A DNA stretch of 64,000 nucleotides from JAHECW01 sp964641415 (GTDB lineage Bacteria > Acidobacteriota > Thermoanaerobaculia > Thermoanaerobaculales > Sulfomarinibacteraceae), in NCBI GenBank assembly GCA_964641415.1, contig CAZXMW010000007.1, positions 67,073-131,072 on the forward strand, read 5' to 3'. Shown piece after piece: positions 27,411 through 36,483 of this stretch. Each line of letters starts with the position of its first letter. Position 1 is the stretch's first letter. The position numbers were made by a program, and so were the translations under genes. The notes under the pieces were generated by a model, which made no database searches, was not told where the DNA came from, and saw nothing but the letters and a program-made list of their open reading frames with translations.

Positions 27411-27653
27411 ATGGCACGGCGCTGCAGCCTGACAGGGAAGAAGCCGCTGGTCGGCAACCGGGTCTCGCACTCCAACCGCAAGACCAAGCGCCGCCAGTTG
27501 CCCAACATCAAGGACAAGCGGATCTACGTCGCCGAGCTCGACCGGTGGGTTCGCGTGCGGCTGTCGACGCGCGCCCTGCGCACGGTCCACCGCAAGGGGC
27601 TCATGACCTATCTGCGTGAGAACGGCATGGCGCTCGGAGACGTCGCCCGCTGA
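27411..27653 (+). CDS. rpmB: 50S ribosomal protein L28
   Basis: The 80-residue product begins MARRCSLTGKKPLVGNRVSH, the conserved L28 N-terminus, and is rich in Arg and Lys. It binds 23S rRNA in the large subunit. GAGGAGG lies 7 bases before the ATG. It is a single-gene unit with its own promoter (27305-27333) and terminator (27675-27703). Only one Cys of a possible CXXC zinc motif is present (Cys5), so it is the zinc-free type. Confidence 0.97.
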   Translation: MARRCSLTGKKPLVGNRVSHSNRKTKRRQLPNIKDKRIYVAELDRWVRVRLSTRALRTVHRKGLMTYLRENGMALGDVAR

Positions 27654-27674
27654 GCCGACACCGGCGCGTTCGAT

Positions 27675-27703
27675 CGGCCGGGATCGGCGATCCCGGCCGT
27701 TTT
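27675..27703 (+). terminator. Rho-independent terminator of rpmB
   Basis: An 11-bp perfect stem (27675-27685 with 27689-27699, CGGCCGGGATC) with a 3-base loop is followed by TTTT, 22 bases after the stop codon. Confidence 0.85.
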
Positions 27704-27737
27704 CGTCTGACCCGGTCCGGCGACCGGGCCCCTCCGA

Positions 27738-28094
27738 TCAGAATGGCTTGAAGATGGCGAGCCAGGCGGCGAGTCCGCCGACGACGGGCGCGACGAGCCA
27801 CAGCGCGGGCGCCCACTCCGGCCTGCGCTTGAGCGGGACGACCAATGCCCCGAGCACGAGCCACAGCCCGATTTTGACCCAGGCCCAGGTCGGGATGTCG
27901 CCGAAGTGACCGAGACGGGCCAGCAGCCCGAACCCGGCGACGAAGATCACCGCGAGCGACACCCCGTGGGCGATCGACGCGAGCCGGCGCAGGGGGGCGG
28001 AAGCCGACGCAGCGGTTGCGGCCAACGTGCCGAGGGCGGTGAACAGAAACACAATCCCGATGACGTGCAGCACGTTGTAGAACTGGTAGCTCAT
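27738..28094 (-). CDS. Small four-helix integral membrane protein
   Basis: The 118-residue protein has four hydrophobic helices at about 5-28, 40-60, 70-88 and 95-115. His10 (NVLHVIGIV) in helix 1 and His43 in helix 2 (IAHGV) could bind haem or metal. It resembles the broad SirB/CopD-like group of small membrane proteins, but no firm family is claimed. GGAGG precedes the ATG. It is convergent with rpmB. Confidence 0.55.
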   Translation of the reverse strand: MSYQFYNVLHVIGIVFLFTALGTLAATAASASAPLRRLASIAHGVSLAVIFVAGFGLLARLGHFGDIPTWAWVKIGLWLVLGALVVPLKRRPEWAPALWLVAPVVGGLAAWLAIFKPF

Positions 28095-28576
28095 GGCGCC
28101 TCCATCGCATCCAACGTCGGCCGCGACCAGCCGGATTCCGGGCCCTTCCCCACGAGCGCCTGCGACCGGGACGCGCCGCCTGCGGCCGGCGGCCGAGGCG
28201 ACCGACGGCGCGGTCGGGATCAGGCGGCGTTACCTCCTGCCTCAGATGAGCGATTCTCACTGGCGATCTGCACCAAGCTCTTGCGCTCTGGTTGGTTGCG
28301 AAAATACTCGACAACCCAACGGGTATGCCTCCGTTTTTCGCAACCACCAGCGCATCGAGATCTTGGCACATCTCATCCAGCAGAATCGCTCATCTGAGGT
28401 CCTGATTTTTTGACCGAACGACGGGAGTCGCAGGCGTGATCGCCGTCCTGGTCCGAACTTGTGCCGCACTTCACAAGAACCCCGAAAAGAGAGGTCCCAT
28501 CGGCTGACAGGCGGTGGTCGGACGGGGTAGACTGCCATGCCGGCTCGCGGCAAATCCACCAGCCGAAGGATGAGAC
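28095..28576. other. Intergenic region upstream of isocitrate dehydrogenase
   Basis: Of these 482 bases, 28240-28399 is the intact family-1 MITE-like element. The part on its left is the upstream region of the divergent membrane protein. The 177 bases on its right lead into the dehydrogenase gene and have GAAGGATGA as the ribosome site. No gene or clear promoter pair was recognised. Confidence 0.6.
28240..28399 (+). mobile_element. MITE-like element, family 1, full copy (160 bp)
   Basis: Perfect 18-bp terminal inverted repeats (CCTCAGATGAGCGATTCT at the left, its exact complement at the right) are flanked by a perfect 5-bp direct repeat TCCTG (28235-28239 and 28400-28404). It is homologous in inverse orientation to 6053-6178. 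It contains the repeated segment GGTTGCGAAAA near both inner arms, so it could fold into a long hairpin. There is no coding capacity. Confidence 0.88.
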
Positions 28577-30808
<2,232 letters not shown>

Positions 30809-30992
30809 ACTTCCGGAAGGCGCGTTCACGAAGTTCTTACTCCGGAGGCGTTACGTCGGGCGGCGCCCTGTGGCATCATGTGGAGCCGTGCGAAGCCGGC
30901 GCCGAGGAGTCAGACGCGCCGGCTGCGGCAGGTCACGGCACTCGCGGCCCGCCCGCGCGACACCGCGCACCGGAAAACGGGATGGGAACGAC

Positions 30993-32312
30993 ATGAAGCT
31001 GTTCACGGAGCTGACCCGGGCTCTGCCGATCTTCCGTTCACACGCCTACGAACGGACCGTCGTAGGTCTGGCAGCCGGACCGATCGGTTCGCTTGTCGGG
31101 CAACGGACCATTGCGGCCCTCGAGCGCCTCACCGCGCTGCGCCGGGCACTCGTCATCGCTGACACCAACATCGGCGACGCGGTTCTGCTCCAGCCCGCGA
31201 TCACCGCCCTCCACCACCGGTTCCCGACCTGCCGGGTCGACTACGTGTGCAACCACAAGATGGAGCGCTTGGTCGGCGACGACCCGGCTGTCAACGCGAC
31301 CCATGCGGTGCTCCGCGGCGGACCCGAGGACCGGTCGGCCAACGCCGAGCGGCTCCGGACGATCCTCGAAACCGAGGACTACGACCTGGTCCTCAATTTC
31401 TGTCCCTTTCTCAGACGCCGCGACCTCGCCTTCGACCGGGCGGTGATCGTTCAACCCCTGGCTTTCGCCATCGAGCTGCTGCGCAGCCATCGCGCCGGAG
31501 AGCTCGCATCCATGCCGGTTCGGGTCATGGCCTGGGTCGACGAGCTGACCCGCCGGATCCCGCCGGTCGCACCGACCCGCGACGGCGAACCAGCCGATCC
31601 CGGAACCAGGGTCTTCGTACCCGCAGCCTCCGCCCGCCGGACGGCCCGACTGCTCCGGGAGAACGGCCTCGACGAGGGCTCGACGGCGGTCTTCGTCAAC
31701 CCCGACACGTCCAACTACTCGACCTTCGCCGGCGCATCGTTCAACGCCGACGTCATCCGGCGGCTGCTCGACTCCGGCGACGTCGACGCGGTGATCCTCG
31801 GCCGCGGCTTCACCTTTGCCGGGGTCGAGACGGAGATTGTCGCGGACCTCGAGCCATCCGACCGTCAACGGGTGGTGATCTGCCCCGAGTCGCTGACTCT
31901 CGACGACTTCGCAGCGCTGACCGACCATTGTGCCGTCTACATCGGCGGCGACACCGGACCCCTGCATATCGCCGCCGCACGGAAGATCGACCCGGAAGGC
32001 GTCGTTGCCTACCGCAATCGACTCGCCGTGGTCGGGGTCTTCAAGGCGACCGAGCCCAGAATCTACGGCTACGACTCGACCCGCGACGACATGGTCGACT
32101 CGTCGCAGTCGGCGGTCGCTCTCACCGTCGAGTCGCGTCCGCCGTGCAAGAACCTGACCTGCTCGATGCAGCGCATCAGCGCGAGCTGCCCGGCGCTGGC
32201 CTGTCAGGACGGTCTGCGTCCCGACCTGGTCGCGGATGCGGCCCTCGGCGCCCTCGACCCGCACGGCGCCGATGTCGCGATTCCTTCGACGATGGAGCTC
32301 GGTCGCCGTTGA
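30993..32312 (+). CDS. Glycosyltransferase family 9 (heptosyltransferase-like)
   Basis: The 439-residue protein has the GT9 GT-B fold. An N-terminal ADTNIGDAVLLQPAITALHH segment replaces the usual R.D..GD.....P....L motif, and the C-terminal donor site is GGDTGPLHIAAA. GT9 enzymes add heptose or similar sugars to the lipopolysaccharide core at the inner membrane. The last 60 residues carry a Cys cluster (PPCKNLTCSM...SCPALAC) seen in a subset of GT9 proteins. The ATG at 30993 is used because the upstream extension is basic and unlike the family. It overlaps the next gene. Confidence 0.85.
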   Translation: MKLFTELTRALPIFRSHAYERTVVGLAAGPIGSLVGQRTIAALERLTALRRALVIADTNIGDAVLLQPAITALHHRFPTCRVDYVCNHKMERLVGDDPAVNATHAVLRGGPEDRSANAERLRTILETEDYDLVLNFCPFLRRRDLAFDRAVIVQPLAFAIELLRSHRAGELASMPVRVMAWVDELTRRIPPVAPTRDGEPADPGTRVFVPAASARRTARLLRENGLDEGSTAVFVNPDTSNYSTFAGASFNADVIRRLLDSGDVDAVILGRGFTFAGVETEIVADLEPSDRQRVVICPESLTLDDFAALTDHCAVYIGGDTGPLHIAAARKIDPEGVVAYRNRLAVVGVFKATEPRIYGYDSTRDDMVDSSQSAVALTVESRPPCKNLTCSMQRISASCPALACQDGLRPDLVADAALGALDPHGADVAIPSTMELGRR

Positions 32313-33022
32313 ACGGGCCCGAGAACCGTCGCCGCGAACGATCCGAAGCCGGCGCCGCCGGACGCACCCACCGGTCGGACGAGCTCGAGATCGGCCGCGC
32401 CATGTTCCGGTTCGGTCTCGGCCTCGCGGCCGTCGAGATCGGCGCCCTGGGAGTGATCTGGCTGACCGACCCCGGGCTGCTCACCCGCATCCTGGCGGTC
32501 GTCGGCGCGGCTTTCGTCGGCGGCCGGATGCCCGGCATCCTGACCGGCCTCGAGCTCGGCCTCGGCAGCCTCGCGACCACGCTCGTCAACATCCTGCTCA
32601 ATACCTGCTGGCTGCTCATCGCACTGCCCCTGTTCCAGCACGCGACCCGGTCCGCCGGCGGATCGCGGCTGGTGCAGCGGTACTTCCGGGGCACCGAGCG
32701 CCGCGCCCGGGAACAGACCTCCAGAGTGAGCCGGTTCGGCCTGCTCGGGCTCGCGCTGTTCGTCTGGCTGCCGTTCCCGGCCACCGGCGCCTTCGTCGGG
32801 GCCGTGATCGGGCTGGTCATGGGGGTGCCGACCGGTCGCCTGGTCGTCCTGTTGCTCGGCTCCATGTGGATCGGCGTCATCACCTGGACCTACGGCATCG
32901 AGCTCGTCTTCCTGGTCACGGGCACCGGCGGACGGATCGTCGCCTGGGTGATCACCGCCGCCTTCTTCGTGTATGGCGCGGTGGTCCAGTGGCGCCGGCC
33001 CCCCGCCTCGGCGGACCGATGA
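32309..33022 (+). CDS. Small multidrug export-like membrane protein
   Basis: From a TTG overlapping the previous TGA the product is 237 residues; from the ATG at 32402 it would be 206. Four or five hydrophobic helices are present, with LFVWLPFPATGAFVGAVIGL and a Gly-rich first half (GGRMPGILTGLELGLGS) matching PF06695 (Sm_multidrug_ex). Despite the family name, transport function is unproven. It lies between the GT9 and sulfotransferase genes with 4-base overlaps on both sides, so the three are one operon. The TTG start is uncertain. Confidence 0.65.
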   Translation: MNGPENRRRERSEAGAAGRTHRSDELEIGRAMFRFGLGLAAVEIGALGVIWLTDPGLLTRILAVVGAAFVGGRMPGILTGLELGLGSLATTLVNILLNTCWLLIALPLFQHATRSAGGSRLVQRYFRGTERRAREQTSRVSRFGLLGLALFVWLPFPATGAFVGAVIGLVMGVPTGRLVVLLLGSMWIGVITWTYGIELVFLVTGTGGRIVAWVITAAFFVYGAVVQWRRPPASADR

Positions 33023-33792
33023 CCCGGGTCTCGACCGCGGTCGTCCTCACCTTCCCGCGCAGCGGGTCGTCGCTGCTCGCCGGGATCATCCATCGTCTCG
33101 GCGTGCCCATGGGCGCCGAGGGCGACCTCGGTCTCGGCCGCCACCTCAACCGACACGGCTGCCACGAGGACCAGACGATGCAGCGGATCAGCCTCAACCT
33201 GCTCTTCGAGGCCGGTCTGCTGCTCGACCTGGAGCGCCGGCTCGACATCGACGAGGCCCTCCTCTCGCGGACCGCCCGCCGGTGGGACGGCGCCATGGCC
33301 ACCTTCACCGCCCGCCGGCGCGGCACCGTCTGGGGCTTCAAGGATCCATCGCTGCTGTATGCGCTGCCCTACCTCGAGCACCATCTGGACAATCCGCGGT
33401 ACGTCGTGCTGACCCGTGGTGTCGATGCCACCGCACGATCGCTGCACCGGACATTCCGGGCGAGCTCGTGGTGGCCCGAGCTGCGCGAGAAGTGGCCGCT
33501 GTTCACCTGGCGCAACCGCCTGTTGCTGGCGCCGCACGCTCTCGCCCTGCGCGCGCGCCGAACTGCCGCCTACCACGACCCGGCCTTCTTCCGAAGGGTC
33601 GTCGACGCCGGCCACGCCCGGATCGCGGCCTTGACCGACGACCGCGACCACCTGCGGGTCGAGCTCGAGGCGCTGGCCGCCGATCCCCGGGCCGAAATCG
33701 ACCGGCTCATCGCCTTTCTCGGCCTCGAGCCCGACAAACGCAGGCTCGACGCAGCTCGAGGCTTCGTCGAGCCGTCATTGCTCACCCCCTAG
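33019..33792 (+). CDS. Sulfotransferase family protein
   Basis: The 257-residue protein has an N-terminal PAPS 5'-phosphosulfate loop (LTFPRSGSSLLAGIIHRLG, residues 10-28) and a 3'-phosphate site (YVVLTRGVDATARSLHRTF, about 130-150). It would move sulfate from PAPS to a hydroxyl or amine of a sugar or lipid. The ATG overlaps the preceding stop (ATGA). Its stop overlaps the stop of the opposing sulfatase-like gene: both use the palindrome CTAG. Confidence 0.82.
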   Translation: MTRVSTAVVLTFPRSGSSLLAGIIHRLGVPMGAEGDLGLGRHLNRHGCHEDQTMQRISLNLLFEAGLLLDLERRLDIDEALLSRTARRWDGAMATFTARRRGTVWGFKDPSLLYALPYLEHHLDNPRYVVLTRGVDATARSLHRTFRASSWWPELREKWPLFTWRNRLLLAPHALALRARRTAAYHDPAFFRRVVDAGHARIAALTDDRDHLRVELEALAADPRAEIDRLIAFLGLEPDKRRLDAARGFVEPSLLTP

Positions 33793-35582
33793 TCGATGTA
33801 GCCGAGCTCGCGCAGCCTGTCCCGCGTCGCTTCGTCGAGCGGGACGGCGCCCACGGTGGCGAGCGGCTCACGGCGGAAGGCCTCGAGCCCGTCGAGCAGC
33901 TCACGGGCGGCGCCGGGCGCTTGCGCCGACAGGTCGACCGCCGCGTCAGGATCGAGGCTGAGGTTGAACAGCTCGGTCCGGCGATCGGGGAAGCCCCGGA
34001 TCCGGAACGCCAGACAGCGCCGGTCCGGGCTGCCGCTGAACGCAGCCGGCGAGTCGCAGGTCGCGGAGCGCACGCGGACGAGGTGCTTGCCCGAACCGTC
34101 GAGAGCCAGCTCGACCGGCTGCCACTCGGTCCCGACCTCCAGAGTCGCTGTCATGACCCCGTCGACGAAAACCTCCACCGAGCGCGGCCGGTGGTAGCTC
34201 AGAATCTCCATCTCGAGGGTGTCGTCGAAGCTCTCGAGCTCGATCTCACGCTCGACCCAGGGGTGGCCGTCCCGGGAGGTCAAGCGGTGGACCACGACCT
34301 GAAAGAGCTCCCCCGACCGTCGTCGGTACAGCGCTTCGCTCGGATCGACGACGCCGACGGAGTGGGCGTCGCGAGCGGCCATCGGCGGCGGCTCGGGCTG
34401 CAGGACCGGCACCAGGCTGCGGCCCGACATCGGCCCCTCCGGCGCGACGCCGAGCAGCTCGAGCACGGTCGGCGTCAGGTCGACGGACATCACCAGCTCG
34501 GGCACCCGGCGACCGGCCGCGACCCCCGGACCGACGACGATCAGCGGCACGCGGAGACACTCGTCGTAGACCTGCTCGTGGGTCAGTCGGCCGTGCTCGA
34601 GAAACTCCTCGCCGTGGTCCGACGTGATGATGAGGACCGTGTCGTCGGCGACCCCGAGCTCGTCGAGCCGATGAACCAGGCTGCGAATCACATCGTCGAC
34701 GTAATTGATGGTCGCGTCGTACAAGGCTTCGTAGATCGCGAGCACCTCCGGCGACGGCGGTGGACGTCGACCCCGGTTGACGTCGACCAGGTTGGGCCCG
34801 GTCGGCAGAGAGGCGCCGGCGGGCAGGTTGTCGCGCACGAAGCGCACCGTCGCCCGGTGCCGGTCGCGCTGGTCGCGCCGCAGCTCGGCGCTCGGCGTCC
34901 GGAGCCCGTCGAGGGGAAAGCGATCGAAGCCGCCGAGTGCAGCGCCGTCGGCGTCGGGCAGGTAGCGGTCGGCATAGGGCGGCGGCGGGTAGTACGGATC
35001 GTGGATCGCGTAGCTGTGGAGGAACAGGAAGAAGCGGTCGTCGGTCTCGAGGCCGCGGAGAAACTCGAGCCCGCGGTGGAACACGTCCTCGATGTCGGTG
35101 TTGGACTTGCGCGCATCGTCGGCGAAGACCTCGAAGCCGCGGGCGAAGCCGAACCGTCCGGCAACGTAGCCGCCCTCGCTGAAGCCGGCGGTCCGCACTC
35201 CGGCAGCGCTCAGGGTCTCGGCGAGGAGCGGAATCTCGTCGGACAGCACGCCGTCGGGCGGCAGCACGGCGTGCTCCGCCGGCAGCAGTCCGGTGAGCAT
35301 GGACATGTGCGACGGCAGGGTGCCGGGGACCTGAACCACGGCGTTCTCGAACAGGGCGCCGCGGCCGGCGAGCGCATCGAGAAATGGGCTGGTCGGTCGG
35401 CCGTGGCCGTAGCAGCCGAGGTGATCGGCGCGCAGGGTGTCGAGGGAGATCACAATCACTCCGGACGGCGAACGGTCGGGCCTCTTCGGCACGCAACCGA
35501 CGAGGCAGGCCGCGACCACGGTCGCGCCGACGACCGCCGCCGCTGCTCGCAACCACCCGGGACGACCTCGCACCGGCTTCAC
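33789..35582 (-). CDS. Sulfatase-like lipoprotein with Thr at the nucleophile position
   Basis: The 597-residue product starts at a GTG and has a lipobox LVGC (C30), so it is probably anchored to the envelope. The alkaline-phosphatase superfamily core shows VISLDTLRAD, TLPSHMSMLTG and ITSDHGEEFLEHG. In true sulfatases the nucleophile motif is C/S-x-P-x-R; here it is T88-L-P-S-H, so formylglycine formation is not possible. Thr is the nucleophile in phosphoethanolamine transferases of the same superfamily. It ends RLRELGYID. It may act on sulfated or phosphorylated surface glycans, or may be a phosphotransferase. A GTG three codons further in is an alternative start. Confidence 0.85.
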   Translation of the reverse strand: MKPVRGRPGWLRAAAAVVGATVVAACLVGCVPKRPDRSPSGVIVISLDTLRADHLGCYGHGRPTSPFLDALAGRGALFENAVVQVPGTLPSHMSMLTGLLPAEHAVLPPDGVLSDEIPLLAETLSAAGVRTAGFSEGGYVAGRFGFARGFEVFADDARKSNTDIEDVFHRGLEFLRGLETDDRFFLFLHSYAIHDPYYPPPPYADRYLPDADGAALGGFDRFPLDGLRTPSAELRRDQRDRHRATVRFVRDNLPAGASLPTGPNLVDVNRGRRPPPSPEVLAIYEALYDATINYVDDVIRSLVHRLDELGVADDTVLIITSDHGEEFLEHGRLTHEQVYDECLRVPLIVVGPGVAAGRRVPELVMSVDLTPTVLELLGVAPEGPMSGRSLVPVLQPEPPPMAARDAHSVGVVDPSEALYRRRSGELFQVVVHRLTSRDGHPWVEREIELESFDDTLEMEILSYHRPRSVEVFVDGVMTATLEVGTEWQPVELALDGSGKHLVRVRSATCDSPAAFSGSPDRRCLAFRIRGFPDRRTELFNLSLDPDAAVDLSAQAPGAARELLDGLEAFRREPLATVGAVPLDEATRDRLRELGYID

Positions 35583-35745
35583 CGGGAGAGTGTAGCACCG
35601 GGACGGCGAGCGACGCCTCGGCTCGCGTCGTGTTACTCTTGCTGTGCTCGTGCGTCCTAAAAATGGAACAGGCGTCGAATCGGACGGCGCCTCGCGGTTT
35701 TTCGAAACAACCACCGGGTTGCAACACAAAGGAGAGGGGTCGTCA

Positions 35746-36387
35746 ATGAAGAAATTCACCATGATCATGCTCGTCGCGGTCGCGGTTCTCGCGGTCGGCA
35801 CCACAGTGAAGGCCCAGAGCTCGTCCGCAGTCAACGGCAACTGCGCCGCCGAGGGCTCGTACGGCTACGAGGTCACCAAGGCGCCGGGCGCCACCAACAC
35901 GGTCTGGGTGGAGGACGACACGCCGGACAACGAGGGCGTGTACCGGATGCAGTTCCAGTTCAACAGCAAGGACATGCAGGTCGGTCACGCGGCGAAGTAC
36001 ATCATCGCGGTCGCGCTCCAGGAAGGCGCCGGCCAGCGCCCGGCCCAGATGCTGATCTCGTACAACATCACCAACGGCTTCAAGGTCTGGTGTCAGAGCG
36101 CGCACAACAACGGCGTGATCTACGCGTCGCCGAAGGTGACGATCGCGACCAACGACTGGCAGACCCTGATGCTCGAGTTCCGCCAGAGCCAGGGCGGCGG
36201 CATCGACGACGGTCTGTGCCGGATCACGAATGTCAGCACAGGCGCGACCGGCGCCATCGAGAACTTCCGCAACAGCTCCTATGCCGTCGGCCGCGCGCGC
36301 ATCGGCCTCACCGGCCGCGCCCAGGTGCCGATCAGCGGGACCCACTGCTGGGACGATTTCGCGTCCTTCCGCACTTTGGCCCCCTGA
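35746..36387 (+). CDS. Secreted protein of unknown function
   Basis: The 213-residue product has a clear signal peptide (MKKFTMIMLVAVAVLAVGTT, cleaved after KAQ). The mature part is beta-rich and contains four Cys (NGNC, KVWCQS, GLCRI, THCWD), probably forming two disulfides. No family was recognised; the repeated W and the ending SGTHCWDDFASF hint at a concanavalin-like jelly roll that binds carbohydrate, but this is a guess. It has a strong ribosome site (AAAGGAGAGGGG) and a strong terminator, so it is probably well expressed as a single gene. Confidence 0.7.
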   Translation: MKKFTMIMLVAVAVLAVGTTVKAQSSSAVNGNCAAEGSYGYEVTKAPGATNTVWVEDDTPDNEGVYRMQFQFNSKDMQVGHAAKYIIAVALQEGAGQRPAQMLISYNITNGFKVWCQSAHNNGVIYASPKVTIATNDWQTLMLEFRQSQGGGIDDGLCRITNVSTGATGAIENFRNSSYAVGRARIGLTGRAQVPISGTHCWDDFASFRTLAP

Positions 36388-36411
36388 GCCAATTTCGGAG
36401 AATCAACCCGA

Positions 36412-36437
36412 GGGCGGGGCTTCGGCCCCGCCCTTTT
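36412..36437 (+). terminator. Rho-independent terminator with TTCG tetraloop
   Basis: A 9-bp stem GGGCGGGGC/GCCCCGCCC closed by the very stable TTCG loop is followed by TTTT, 25 bases after the stop of the secreted protein gene. Confidence 0.9.
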
Positions 36438-36483
36438 CGTCTTCTTTCGTCGTCTTTTTTCGTCGTACCGGCGTGATCTCGCG

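Noticed and set aside
33789..35582. Calling the three lipoproteins true arylsulfatases
   Set aside because: All three have Thr at the residue that must be Cys or Ser for formylglycine, so only a superfamily-level call is made.
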